Below, in pieces: positions 24,328-33,872 of a stretch of 52,143 nt of DNA. The notes under the pieces were generated by a model that saw only the letters and a list, made by a program, of their open reading frames with translations, ran no database searches and was not told the origin of the DNA. The DNA comes from Verrucomicrobiales bacterium (lineage in GTDB: Bacteria > Verrucomicrobiota > Verrucomicrobiia > Limisphaerales > UBA9464). Position numbers and translations under genes: made by a program. The stretch is taken from assembly GCA_027489875.1 (NCBI GenBank), contig JAIXZE010000431.1:1-52143 (forward strand), written 5' to 3'. Numbering within the stretch: position 1 is the stretch's first letter; the number at the start of each line of letters is the position of its first letter.

Positions 24328-27042
24328 TCAGTTGACGGATCGATAGAACATCTGAGCCCCACCCGACGGCATCTGATACGGGCTGGTGACGCCGGAGACA
24401 TCCTGAAACGGCCCTTGGATGGAATCGGCCGCCTGCAGGCGACCCGTGAAGATCACCCGTCCGGCCTCAATCCCGATCGTGGGAGCAACGTCTGGAAGGG
24501 ACTGCACCGTGACGAAGCAGATCTTGTTATTCGCGGCGGCGGGCCCACTCCGGATGGTCAGCAATCCATCCGCCACCCGCGCCTCCACTTCGAAGGTGCC
24601 CCAGACAGCGGCTACCGATGGCGTATAGGTCGTTGTCAGTACATCCTCCACCGAGAACTGGAAGACGCTGTCCACGGCCGTGGCGTCGCCGGCAACAATC
24701 CGGACCGCATAGCGACCATTGGGAATGGCCAATTCCCAGACCATGTCGCCTGCCCTCTGGAGATGGTTGAGCGTGTCATAGCGCGGATCGGGCGAGGTGT
24801 CGTTTTGCCGGTGGCGCGAGTTGGCTGTGTTGTCCTCGATCCAGCCATAGGTCATCCCACCTTCGCGGTCCCCAAAGACATCGCCGTAGTCATCGCCATA
24901 GCCGGGCAAGGGATAGCCCGCCGCGCCGGTCGTGAAGGAGCTGTTTGCGAAGTTCACAAACCAACCCGACGGCGCGGCGACGCCGCTGGCCGTTGCGGAA
25001 GCCATGGACGTGCCCGAGGCGTTGCGGGCCCGGACGCGGAAAGTGCCACTGCCACCGGCCGGCAACCCTCCGACGGCGGCACGCGTTGCACGCCCTCCAA
25101 CACTGGCAACCTGCGTGAAGCCGCCGCCTGCAATGGCCTGCTCGACCACGAACTCATCCACCACCAGGTGCGAGGAACTCCAGACCACGAGTACGCCCTG
25201 GGCGGAGAAGGTCTCGACACCCGAGATGACCGGCGCGTCCGGGACGCTCAGCGCAACCGCCTCTGCCGAGGCACCGCTGAGTTCTGAACCGGACAACTTG
25301 GCAAGAACGACGTAGTAGACACTTCGACCTCCCGGAGCGCTGCTGTCCCGGTAAGCGGTCCCGGCGACATCCGCCGCCACCGTCGAATAGGGGCCTCCCC
25401 GAACCGTCGCCCGGCGAACCTCGTAGGCGGACGCACCAGGAAAGGCATCCCAACGGACATCAATCCCGGTCTCGGATCCGGTGGCCGTGACGTTCGCAGG
25501 TGATGCTGCAGGCACTGCACTGACCACCGACGATGCGGCAGACTGGCCAACCGCGTTCTCACCACGGATGGCGTAGTAATAGGTCTTGCCGTTGGTCAGG
25601 CCCGAATCCTCAAACGAACCGCCGCCCACCTTCGCGGCCACCACCTCGAAAGGCCCATCGGCCCTTTCAGACCGTGACACAGCATAGGACCACGCCCACC
25701 CCGCCTCCCAGGTCAGGGTCAGCTTGCCATCCCCGACCTTCGCGACAGCGACCGATTGCGGAGCGGATGGCACCACCGCGGGTGCAACCACCAAACCATA
25801 CATGTTCCGGCCCTCATTCTGGGGCCCCAGAGTCAGCACACCCGGCTCCACGATCCGATAGAACACGGATCCCACCTGGTTGATGCTGCCGTCCCCATTC
25901 TCGTCGTATCCCACTTCATCCGGATTCTCGGCAACGCCGGCCCGATTCATCCCGGTGGCCACCGGAAGCCATCCCGCCTCGGCAACCCAAAGCATGTTTG
26001 CGTTGAAGTCCGGCGGCGTGGCGCCGTCCCCATCCCCCACACGGTTGTCAACCAGCAGGTATGCGAGCGCCTTGCCGGAAATGTTCACCTCCAATGCGAG
26101 CTCTGGATTGTCGCGATAATTGTTGGCGATCGCCACATACTCGTTTCCGGCCAGGTACGATGGGATTGGAATGGTCTCGGAGACGGCATTCCACTCGTGC
26201 AACCGGTCTGTCATCGCCTTGGCCCTCGGGCCAAAGAACGGCGTCCAATAGTCCACCAGGAGCGTGGACGCGCCATTCACGAGGGTGAATTTCTCGCCCG
26301 TGCGCTTCGGCGTGGGCCGTTCGGCCTCAGGATCCCCGTTCGTGGTGGCGATGGCATTCACCAGCGCGGGCACCACGACCACTCCATACATGTTCCGTGC
26401 TTCACCCTGTTGCAGGAGTTTCACGGGACCCGACGGCACGGTCTTCACGTAAACCGATGCCACCTGGTTGATACTGCCGTCGCCGTTCTCATCATACCCA
26501 ACCTCATCGGGCACGGCCGCGCTGGCAGCACGGTTGACGCCGTTGGTCGTGGCCACCCACCCCCCGCTTGTGACCCAACTCATCACCGAGCTGAAGTCCG
26601 GCGGATTGGAGGCATCGTTGTCCCCGATGCGATTGTCCACCAGCAGGTATATCCGGGACGGCGCGTTCAATTGGATCTCCACCTCCAGCGTGGCGTTGTC
26701 GCGGTTGTTGTTCGCGATGGCCACGTAGGGTGCCCCGACCAGATAGGGTGGAATCGCCACGTTGGTCGCCGCCACGTTCCATTCGTGGATGCGGTCCGTC
26801 ATGCTCAGCGCGCGGGCGCCGAACAGCGGCACCCGGTAGCCGGAACGCAGGAGCGTCCCGCCGTTCCGGATGTCCACGGTGTTGCCTGTGAACTGGGCCG
26901 CCGGACGATCGGTGTCCCCGTTCGCTTGCGTAACGGATTGGATCGCCTGCGCCTGGAGTCCTGCCCCGGAGGACAGCGCCAGTCCGAGCCAAAGGCCCAA
27001 CTGGACCCCTGTGCGTGCATGTGTGCTCTTGGATGTCTTCAT
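24328..27042 (-). CDS. Secreted protein with duplicated N-terminal module, FN3 domains and galactose-binding-like domain
   Basis: 904 residues from ATG 27042 (MKTSKSTHARTG...), with a signal peptide ending near GAGLQAQA. Two homologous ~195-residue modules (about 36-230 and 236-425) share MTDR(I/L)HEWN, YVAIANN.RDN, LLVDNR(I/V)GD, PDEVGYDENGDGSINQV and RNMYG(V/L)VV. The DENGDG loop looks Ca-binding. Three fibronectin-III-like domains follow (~427-690), then a malectin/galactose-binding-like domain (~690-850, WFVNFANSSF, YGWIEDNTANSRHRQND). The end is the C-terminal module shared with the lectin/Ig protein (SIQGPFQDVSGVTSPYQ...FYRSVN). No catalytic motif seen. Probably an extracellular carbohydrate or matrix-binding protein. 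Confidence 0.75.
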   Translation of the reverse strand: MKTSKSTHARTGVQLGLWLGLALSSGAGLQAQAIQSVTQANGDTDRPAAQFTGNTVDIRNGGTLLRSGYRVPLFGARALSMTDRIHEWNVAATNVAIPPYLVGAPYVAIANNNRDNATLEVEIQLNAPSRIYLLVDNRIGDNDASNPPDFSSVMSWVTSGGWVATTNGVNRAASAAVPDEVGYDENGDGSINQVASVYVKTVPSGPVKLLQQGEARNMYGVVVVPALVNAIATTNGDPEAERPTPKRTGEKFTLVNGASTLLVDYWTPFFGPRAKAMTDRLHEWNAVSETIPIPSYLAGNEYVAIANNYRDNPELALEVNISGKALAYLLVDNRVGDGDGATPPDFNANMLWVAEAGWLPVATGMNRAGVAENPDEVGYDENGDGSINQVGSVFYRIVEPGVLTLGPQNEGRNMYGLVVAPAVVPSAPQSVAVAKVGDGKLTLTWEAGWAWSYAVSRSERADGPFEVVAAKVGGGSFEDSGLTNGKTYYYAIRGENAVGQSAASSVVSAVPAASPANVTATGSETGIDVRWDAFPGASAYEVRRATVRGGPYSTVAADVAGTAYRDSSAPGGRSVYYVVLAKLSGSELSGASAEAVALSVPDAPVISGVETFSAQGVLVVWSSSHLVVDEFVVEQAIAGGGFTQVASVGGRATRAAVGGLPAGGSGTFRVRARNASGTSMASATASGVAAPSGWFVNFANSSFTTGAAGYPLPGYGDDYGDVFGDREGGMTYGWIEDNTANSRHRQNDTSPDPRYDTLNHLQRAGDMVWELAIPNGRYAVRIVAGDATAVDSVFQFSVEDVLTTTYTPSVAAVWGTFEVEARVADGLLTIRSGPAAANNKICFVTVQSLPDVAPTIGIEAGRVIFTGRLQAADSIQGPFQDVSGVTSPYQMPSGGAQMFYRSVN

Positions 27043-27219
27043 GAGTTTCGCATGGTTGCTGACTAGGAAACGGACCACTGCTTCGGAAACCCTGTCACCC
27101 GACGGTGCAGGATGGGAAAGGGATGCGGGAGCCGGGACCATCGGGAACACCCCCCATACGCCCCAGCTGCGAAAAGGATTCTGGAAGAGAATGGCATCGC
27201 GATTCGGTTCAGCCCCGGT

Positions 27220-30200
27220 TCATTGCCCGGACCACGGCGAAACGGGTCGAACCCGACCACCGCCATCGTCCTCCAGTTCGCGAATGGAAAGCGTCGCTTC
27301 TGGAAGCTGCCCCTTCGACCTGGCTGTCAGAAGGACCACGTGCCGGCCCTTCCGCAGAAACATGGGGAGGCGCTTTGGCGACCACGTCTCGCGCCCCAGT
27401 CGCAGGTCGAACAACTCGCGCCCATCCAGATGGAACTGCAACTCCTGTCCGACCCCAGGCCCACCAAGACCAGCCGTCCACTCCACCCACGCGTCGGCAT
27501 CCGCCTGGACCACGGCCACGGCGTAGGCACCCCGCTTGCCGACTTCTCGATCGGTAGGCGCGGGAAAGACCTTCCCGAATTCCAGGGCCGCCGTGTCCGG
27601 TATCCGTTGCCAGGATTTCTCCACATCCCCGAAACGCACCGCCTGGTCCCATCGCCATTGGTCGGGAAGTCTCGAGAAAATTGCTGGATCCACGGGCGAG
27701 GCTGCCGCTTCGGTGCCGACGACCATCCAGTCCTTCACGGTTCCGGTCCCGGCGTGAAGGACCTCATCCCAGACGACGATTGCACCACCCACCGAGATCT
27801 GAACCTGGACAGGGAGCGCGAAGGTCCCACGCGCACCCTTTGGAATCTGCACGGGCAGACGCAAGGTCGACACTCCGGGTGCGGAAACCGGGGCGCGCAT
27901 CGGGTTCGCCTCCCAACCGCACGTCCACCGTGGCGTCACCTCGACAAGAAGTGGCTCCGGTCCGCCACGCTCCAGCGCCACATCCCATTCCCCCTCGCCT
28001 CCGGCACCGGTCTGCAGCGCCGTGTTCATCACCGCGGAAGCGGAGGTTCGCAACCGGACATCGAAGAGCACCTCGGCCAGATCCGGGTTGTGAGGCGCCG
28101 GAACGGCTCGGGTCACCGCAAGGGCCACCTCACGCCGGATCGCTTGCCAGCGTGGATCCAACCCGGCCTCGACACCCAACTGGATTGCACGCTCACGGAA
28201 TGGGCGGAGGTCCACCCGCGGCCGGGACGAGATCCGTGCCAAGACCCCTTCCAACGCCTCGAACCAATACTCGGCGCGCTTTCCAGGCTCGATCCAAGCC
28301 GTTTCAATTCCCTTACCCACCAAGGGACGCCGAACTCCCTCGAGACGGTTTCTACGCAAGAGGACCCCGGCGGTCCGAGCCCCGATGTCCAATCCCTCCG
28401 GCGCATCGGTGATGCGATTGTCCTCGATCAGGATGTCCTCCGCCCGGAAGGGCAACTGGCTCCCGACAGAGATCAGGATCTTGCCGCCCCGCACTTCATT
28501 GCCCCGGAGGACCGCCGCGTTCATCAGGCACGGGGTCTCCGCACGCCCCAGCGAGTCCACGTCACCCCCGCTCAGTTCGATGGCCGCCGTCCCGGATTCG
28601 AACCGCCGCATGTCGAACCGCGGCGCAACCAATCGGTTCCCCAACATCTGCGAGAAAAACGAAGGTTCGGCAGCCTCGGGACCATCACTGGTATGCTGGA
28701 AGGCCAGGAATCGTAGGGCCGCCTCGGAACTGCCCCCCACCCTCTCAAGCTGGTTTTCTGCAAAGACGACCTCGTGGTTCAACCCATACATCTGCATGGA
28801 GTCGCCGTCTGCGATCTGGTTGCCCACCATGAGCCACTGCCGGAGACTGTGGTTGATCCCCAGCAACGACGTGGAATCCAGAGGCACCGTCCAAGGCCGG
28901 TCCACCTCGATCGAGTTGGTCCCACCCGCCCGAACCATCCGCGCCTGCCCCTTCCCGCGGCCGGCGAGCACAAACGCCAGATGTCCCTCCGGCTCAAACG
29001 GCCAGGCCCGCACGTTCCTGCCCAATTGGACGAAGGTCCCTTCCGCCGCCGCTACACCCCCATAATACACCGGGGAAGCCCCATCCGAACCCACGATCTC
29101 ATAGTCCGCAGACTGCGCAAAGGCCACGGTATTGCCCCGAAAGTAGACCTGATCGTAATACGGATGCGCCTTGGTGCTCCATCCGGCCCTCGACATGTTG
29201 TCCGCACCCAGCATCTGGTTGTTTTCCCAGATCACCTTTCGCCCCCGTTGCGCCCACACCAACCCGCCCCGACCCGTTCGCAGGATGTTGTTCCGAACAA
29301 GGCTACCGTCCGACATGAACGCGAGCAGCAGCGGAAATCCTCCGGAGTAGATGTCACAATCCTCAACCCGGATATCCCGCCCACAAAGCCATAGGGCGAC
29401 ACCTGTCCCGGCAGCATCCAACGACTCAAAGTTCAGCTGGCGGGTGATCTCGATGGTATCACTCAACTGCCCCCATCCCGGTCGTGCCGCATACGGGCTC
29501 CAGCGGATCACCAATCTCCGAAGCACGATATCCCCCTCCTGCCACCACGGCGGCCGGTTCGCAGCCGAGTACAGGGACTTCCCCTCGACCTCCGCCATGT
29601 TTTCGATCCCGCGCTCCGCACCAACGTACCAGATCGTCAGGTCCTCAATCCCGAATTGCGCCTCACCATGCACGATACCCCGCAACCGGGCGAAGTGACG
29701 GTTGCTCCAATGCAACAGGGTCCGATCCCGCCCTGCTCCACGCACCAGAACGCGCCTCGGGATCCTCAGCGGCCGGTTGAATCGGTACTGGCCCGAAGGG
29801 AACCAGACGACTCCTCCCCCTTCGCGTCCCGCCGCATCCAGGGTCCGCTGCGCCGGGCCCGTGTCATCCTCAACCCCATCGCCTCGGGCACCGTAGTGCA
29901 ACACATTGAACTCACGCTCGGGCCATGGAACCGCTCCTACCACACGCAACGCCTCCGGGCATCTCCCCCAGGCCCGCGGGCCACCGCATCCATTGTGCAC
30001 CCACACCGCATAATCCCCCGGCTTGAGGTCCCGGGGAACGGATGCCCGAACTGAATAGAGGTCTGCAGCCAATACCGGGATCTCGACGGAGTCCGCACCG
30101 ACCAAAAACACCCGCGTCTTGGGACTACCCGGTGGCGATCCAGCCAACGGTTCCCGAACCCCGTCCCACCCGAGTCCCAGTCCAAAAATGCGGATGTCGC

Positions 30201-30702
30201 CGCCGACTGTGGCTTCCAACCGTTCCGCCCCGCGCGCCCACCAAGGCTGTGGCGCATTCACCAGCACCGCCTGATGGCGGTCTCCCGACGCAACGTGAAG
30301 CGAGAACACACCCGGGGCATCGCCAGCGGGAAGGACCACCTTCAACGCACGATCCCGTGGCTGCATCGGGATCAATCGCATCCCCTCCACCCGATCTCCG
30401 TCGGCCTCATTTCCGCTCATCCCGGGCTGATCGGCAGGGTGGTCCTCCAGTCGCTGCACATGGACCTCCGCAGTCGAAAGGCCATCCCCATAGACAAGGA
30501 CGGTCTGGCCCGGTTTTGCAGGCTGCGAATGCCAGATCACCAGCGGCACGCCGGTTCCAGCATTCGCGACGGATGCGAGGGCACCCCACCCCACAAGGAC
30601 CAGCACCCAGGCGAACCGCCTCCACATGCCCTCAACCTCCGCCGGTCCGTTGGGGCGGATTGGCCGTGTCTGTTTGGCTCCCTGACACCCTGAATGCTTC
30701 AT
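27220..30702 (-). CDS. Secreted beta-helix (pectate-lyase-3-like) protein, last gene of AraC operon
   Basis: 1160 residues. Two IPT/TIG-like domains come first (~50-245), then a right-handed beta-helix of pectate-lyase superfamily type from about 260 (FNVLHYGARGDGVEDDTGPAQ, VWFPSGQYRFNRPL, LVRGAGRDRTLLHW), with many NN/DN turn residues through ~800. A non-helical C-terminal half follows, including LQFHLDGRELFDLRLG near the end. This layout fits a polysaccharide lyase or glycosidase acting outside the cytoplasm. ATG 30702 overlaps the nitrilase stop by 4 bp (ATGA) and has GGAGG nine bases upstream. ATG 30627 (MWRRFAWVLVLVGWGALASVANA) also has GGAGG at good spacing and gives a cleaner signal peptide, so either start is possible. 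Catalytic residues cannot be assigned by eye. Confidence 0.75.
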   Translation of the reverse strand: MKHSGCQGAKQTRPIRPNGPAEVEGMWRRFAWVLVLVGWGALASVANAGTGVPLVIWHSQPAKPGQTVLVYGDGLSTAEVHVQRLEDHPADQPGMSGNEADGDRVEGMRLIPMQPRDRALKVVLPAGDAPGVFSLHVASGDRHQAVLVNAPQPWWARGAERLEATVGGDIRIFGLGLGWDGVREPLAGSPPGSPKTRVFLVGADSVEIPVLAADLYSVRASVPRDLKPGDYAVWVHNGCGGPRAWGRCPEALRVVGAVPWPEREFNVLHYGARGDGVEDDTGPAQRTLDAAGREGGGVVWFPSGQYRFNRPLRIPRRVLVRGAGRDRTLLHWSNRHFARLRGIVHGEAQFGIEDLTIWYVGAERGIENMAEVEGKSLYSAANRPPWWQEGDIVLRRLVIRWSPYAARPGWGQLSDTIEITRQLNFESLDAAGTGVALWLCGRDIRVEDCDIYSGGFPLLLAFMSDGSLVRNNILRTGRGGLVWAQRGRKVIWENNQMLGADNMSRAGWSTKAHPYYDQVYFRGNTVAFAQSADYEIVGSDGASPVYYGGVAAAEGTFVQLGRNVRAWPFEPEGHLAFVLAGRGKGQARMVRAGGTNSIEVDRPWTVPLDSTSLLGINHSLRQWLMVGNQIADGDSMQMYGLNHEVVFAENQLERVGGSSEAALRFLAFQHTSDGPEAAEPSFFSQMLGNRLVAPRFDMRRFESGTAAIELSGGDVDSLGRAETPCLMNAAVLRGNEVRGGKILISVGSQLPFRAEDILIEDNRITDAPEGLDIGARTAGVLLRRNRLEGVRRPLVGKGIETAWIEPGKRAEYWFEALEGVLARISSRPRVDLRPFRERAIQLGVEAGLDPRWQAIRREVALAVTRAVPAPHNPDLAEVLFDVRLRTSASAVMNTALQTGAGGEGEWDVALERGGPEPLLVEVTPRWTCGWEANPMRAPVSAPGVSTLRLPVQIPKGARGTFALPVQVQISVGGAIVVWDEVLHAGTGTVKDWMVVGTEAAASPVDPAIFSRLPDQWRWDQAVRFGDVEKSWQRIPDTAALEFGKVFPAPTDREVGKRGAYAVAVVQADADAWVEWTAGLGGPGVGQELQFHLDGRELFDLRLGRETWSPKRLPMFLRKGRHVVLLTARSKGQLPEATLSIRELEDDGGGRVRPVSPWSGQ

Positions 30703-31622
30703 TTGAAAAGTCCTCCAAGGATTCCCTGTCGGAACGTCTGGTCGTTCTGGCGCGCTCGACGGCGCATTTCAGACACAATCCGGCGCCAGTGGGGGGCGAG
30801 GAAACGCGGATGACGAAGGCTCTCCTCAGCGTACTTCCGCGTCGCCGCCGCCAGGTCAAGGTCGCCCACCAGCACCTTCTCCCGACGATTGTCCGCCAAC
30901 TGCAGGAACGTTCCGTCGGGAGCGACGATCTTCGAGTCACCCGCCGACCACTTTCCGTCCCCCTGCGGGCCCACTGAGTTCGCGAACACGTAGTAAACGG
31001 CGTTCTCAAATGCCCGCACCGCGATCCCATCCCGTCCCTTGCGCTTGCGACGCGAGACCGCCAACGGGTCCATGCCGGCGTTCGGGTGAAAAACGATCTG
31101 GGCACCCGCCATCACGGGCAACCGGACCAACTCGGGGTAACGACGCTCGTGGCATAGGATCGCCGTTGCGACCACCCCATCGACACGGAACAGCGACAAC
31201 CCGTCGCCGGGGGTGAACCACCGGCGATCGGAGTCGGTCAACTGACACTTCGCATAGGTGTGTATCAAACGGCCCTGCCGATCAAAGACCAGCAGCGCAT
31301 TGAACATCCGAAGGCCGAGGAAGACCGGACTTCCTGCAAGGAGGTTGACCCTGTGCCGGGTCGCCACGTTCCCCAAGGCCTCGAGAGCTGTCCCGACCAC
31401 CGCCGGCTTCAGACCGCCAAAGTCGCAGGCATACCCGGTCGTCGCACACTCCGGCAGCAATACAACGTCCGCGCCAGCCCGGGCAGCCTCCGCGACAGCC
31501 GCGTCGATCCTGGCCAGGTTTTCTTCCACCGTCGGGGCAAAGATCATCTGCACCGCGGCCGTTCGCAGGATGCCGGGCTGCGGCTTGCTCCGGGGGCCAT
31601 GGATGGCTGGATCCGTCTTCAT
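30699..31622 (-). CDS. Nitrilase-superfamily carbon-nitrogen hydrolase
   Basis: 307-residue cytoplasmic amidase/nitrilase-family enzyme that would hydrolyse a C-N bond in an amide, carbamoyl group or nitrile. The Glu-Lys-Cys triad is complete: E58 in LLPECATTGY, K125 in YAKCQLTD and C157 in AILCHERRYPEL. Length and spacing are typical. The start ATG overlaps the MFS transporter stop by 4 bp (ATGA), and its own stop overlaps the lyase gene start the same way. A longer in-frame extension upstream would run through the transporter gene and is rejected. Position between a transporter and a secreted lyase suggests it processes an imported product. Which branch of the superfamily it belongs to is not resolved. 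Confidence 0.88.
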   Translation of the reverse strand: MKTDPAIHGPRSKPQPGILRTAAVQMIFAPTVEENLARIDAAVAEAARAGADVVLLPECATTGYACDFGGLKPAVVGTALEALGNVATRHRVNLLAGSPVFLGLRMFNALLVFDRQGRLIHTYAKCQLTDSDRRWFTPGDGLSLFRVDGVVATAILCHERRYPELVRLPVMAGAQIVFHPNAGMDPLAVSRRKRKGRDGIAVRAFENAVYYVFANSVGPQGDGKWSAGDSKIVAPDGTFLQLADNRREKVLVGDLDLAAATRKYAEESLRHPRFLAPHWRRIVSEMRRRARQNDQTFRQGILGGLFK

Positions 31623-32914
31623 GCTTGCTCGAGGGAATCCCGGCCAGTTTCGGGCGCGATCCAGATAGCGAGAATTCCAAAAATATAGATCAAACCACAG
31701 GCAGCCCCAACCCGGGGATAGGATCCGCCGAAGGCAGTGAACAGGGCCCCGGCACCCATCACGCCCACCGCCGTGGCAAAGCGCCCCACGTTGTAGGCGA
31801 TCCCGCTTCCAGCAGCTCGGACGTGGGTGGGAAACAATTCTGGAAGGTACAATGGCAACCACCCAAAAAAGAGCGTCGCTACAAAACCCTGCGCAAACAC
31901 GACCGCAAGAAATCCCGGCCTCAACGGTGCCGTCCCCAGGAAGAGCACCATCGTGATCACCGTTGCTCCTGCGCTGATCCAGGCATAGGCCCGACGCCGT
32001 CCTAGCCAGGTGGCAACCTGTGCACCCATGAAGCTCCCCAGCACCGCGCCCGCCGCCCACCACCCCTGCGTCACCGCCTTATACCCAGCAGCAGTGGCTC
32101 CGCCCACCTTGTCGGCCCACGGAATCATCCACTTGCTGGCTGCCCAAGCCCCCACCATCGGAATCGATCCAATCAGGATGCCCACCAGCGTGATCCGGAG
32201 CAGGGGCGGCTGGAACAGGGTCCGCAGCGGACGCAGCGATGCTTCCCTCGCAGGAACCTGGGCACTGCCCACCCCGCCCACCCCAGGGTTTGCCCAACTC
32301 CGGGCCGCCAGCCACAACGGTGATTCCGGCAGTCCCAGGAGAATCCACACCCCAAGCACCGCGGGTGCCGTCGCCAACCAGAAAACCCACCTCCAGTGCT
32401 CCGGTGTGATGTGCCAGACACGTGCCACCTGCGACAGCAACAGGATGCCTCCATTCAACGCCGCTCCCATCAACCCCGCGATCACCGGACGCGATTTGTC
32501 CGGCCAGCATTCCGCAGCGAGGGCGACGGCATTCGGCCAGACCCCACCGACGCCCAACCCCACCAGAAAGCGCAGGATCAGCATCTGCTCCTGAGTCCGG
32601 ACCAGCGCTCCGATCCCTGCAAAGACCGAGTAGAATAGAATGCTGATCCCCAACGCACGCGTCCGGCCTATCCGGTCCCCAAGGCTTCCCAGGAAGATGC
32701 CCCCGAAGGCCGCACCCAGCATCAGGGCGGCCGTGAACCGGGCAAACCAATCCCCTCCCGCTGTCGGGGTGTAATCGGCTCCCATCAGGCTCTTCGAAAC
32801 CGACAACGAGGCGACTGGCATCAGACCGAGTTCGACGCCATCGAACAGCAGTCCCCCGATGGCGGCCGCGAGGACCGCTGACCGGGCGAGAGGGGATAGC
32901 TGCGGCGGCTTCAC
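31619..32914 (-). CDS. Major facilitator superfamily transporter
   Basis: 431 residues, about 12 membrane helices in two halves, MFS fold. The signature between helices 2 and 3 is GDRIGRTRAL, helix 1 carries FDGVELGLMP, and helix 5 has LMGAALNGGILL. The style is close to sugar/organic-acid proton symporters (PESPLWLAARSW after helix 6). The start is GTG 32914 and overlaps the dehydrogenase stop by 4 bp; the 3' end overlaps the nitrilase start by 4 bp. It is most likely the inner-membrane importer for the operon's substrate. Specificity is not deducible from sequence alone. Confidence 0.88.
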   Translation of the reverse strand: MKPPQLSPLARSAVLAAAIGGLLFDGVELGLMPVASLSVSKSLMGADYTPTAGGDWFARFTAALMLGAAFGGIFLGSLGDRIGRTRALGISILFYSVFAGIGALVRTQEQMLILRFLVGLGVGGVWPNAVALAAECWPDKSRPVIAGLMGAALNGGILLLSQVARVWHITPEHWRWVFWLATAPAVLGVWILLGLPESPLWLAARSWANPGVGGVGSAQVPAREASLRPLRTLFQPPLLRITLVGILIGSIPMVGAWAASKWMIPWADKVGGATAAGYKAVTQGWWAAGAVLGSFMGAQVATWLGRRRAYAWISAGATVITMVLFLGTAPLRPGFLAVVFAQGFVATLFFGWLPLYLPELFPTHVRAAGSGIAYNVGRFATAVGVMGAGALFTAFGGSYPRVGAACGLIYIFGILAIWIAPETGRDSLEQA

Positions 32915-33831
32915 GGGTTTGCGGGGAGTGCGGGTTGCCGGAGGACTTCCAGCACGGCGCTGTTGTCCAGATCACCCAGGCCCGCCGCCTCGGCGCGCTC
33001 CAGAAGACGCTGATGGGTCCGGGTCAACGGAAGCTCCAGCCCGATCTCCGCCGCCTCGGCGAGGATCAGGTGGACGTCCTTGAGATGCTGGGAGAGCCGG
33101 GCCTGGACCGAGTAATCCCGTTCGACCATCTTTCTCCCCTTCACATCCATGGCCCGGGAATACGCGTTGGACCCGGCCATGATCTCCAGCGCCGCGGACG
33201 GTGGGACGGCGAGGGCCTCGGCGAATGCCAACCCCTCGGCGAGTGCCAGGCGGTTGAGGCCGAGCACCAGGTTGCTGATCAACTTCATTCGCGCAGCGCT
33301 CCCGCAGGGCCCCACGTGGAACAGGTTCCTTCCCAGCACCGGCCACAAGTCAGCACAGGAGGCGAAGGCTGCCGCGTCGCCCCCGACCATCACTGTGGCT
33401 TCCCCGTCGCGCAGTTGCTGGCTCGAACCCGAGATCGGCGCGTCCAGATACTGGATCCCTTGCTCCGCGAGTCGCCTGCCAAGCGCTGCCGTCCTCCCGG
33501 GTTGGCCGGTGGTGGTGTCGATCAACACCGCGCATTGGCGGTGTCCTTCGAGAAATCCGTCGAGCATGGCCTCCACAACCTCCGTGGTATACAGGCTGAC
33601 AACGACCCGACGGCATTCCGCGAGTGGGTTGTCGCTCCAGCCGGCACCTCTCTCCAGGAGCGGTCCAGCCTTCGATCGGGTCCGGTTCCAGACCACCACA
33701 GGAAATCCCTGCTCCAGCAATCGCTCGACGATTGCCGTGCCCATGAGACCCAGGCCAACGACGCCGACGGGGCCACAAGCTGCAGAGGGGGACATCACAT
33801 AATCTTGCGGTGCCATCTCCGGGCCATCCAT
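32911..33831 (-). CDS. NAD(P)-dependent beta-hydroxyacid dehydrogenase (3-hydroxyisobutyrate dehydrogenase family)
   Basis: 306 residues. The Rossmann nucleotide loop GLGLMG is at 26-31, followed by VVVWNRTRSK, where Asn/Arg after the second strand suggests NADP preference. The substrate-binding APISGSS starts at 131, and the catalytic Lys is K183 in RMKLISN with N187 beside it. The fold is typical of 3-hydroxyisobutyrate, tartronate-semialdehyde, glyoxylate or succinic-semialdehyde reductases, so it could interconvert a hydroxyacid and its semialdehyde during sugar-acid breakdown. It lies 41 bp after the AraC regulator and overlaps the MFS gene by 4 bp. In-frame ATGs at 33831 and 33816 are both possible starts. 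Confidence 0.87.
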   Translation of the reverse strand: MDGPEMAPQDYVMSPSAACGPVGVVGLGLMGTAIVERLLEQGFPVVVWNRTRSKAGPLLERGAGWSDNPLAECRRVVVSLYTTEVVEAMLDGFLEGHRQCAVLIDTTTGQPGRTAALGRRLAEQGIQYLDAPISGSSQQLRDGEATVMVGGDAAAFASCADLWPVLGRNLFHVGPCGSAARMKLISNLVLGLNRLALAEGLAFAEALAVPPSAALEIMAGSNAYSRAMDVKGRKMVERDYSVQARLSQHLKDVHLILAEAAEIGLELPLTRTHQRLLERAEAAGLGDLDNSAVLEVLRQPALPANP

Positions 33832-33872
33832 CCCAAAACTGACCGCAGGGTTTGCAAAAATGACTGCCCAGC

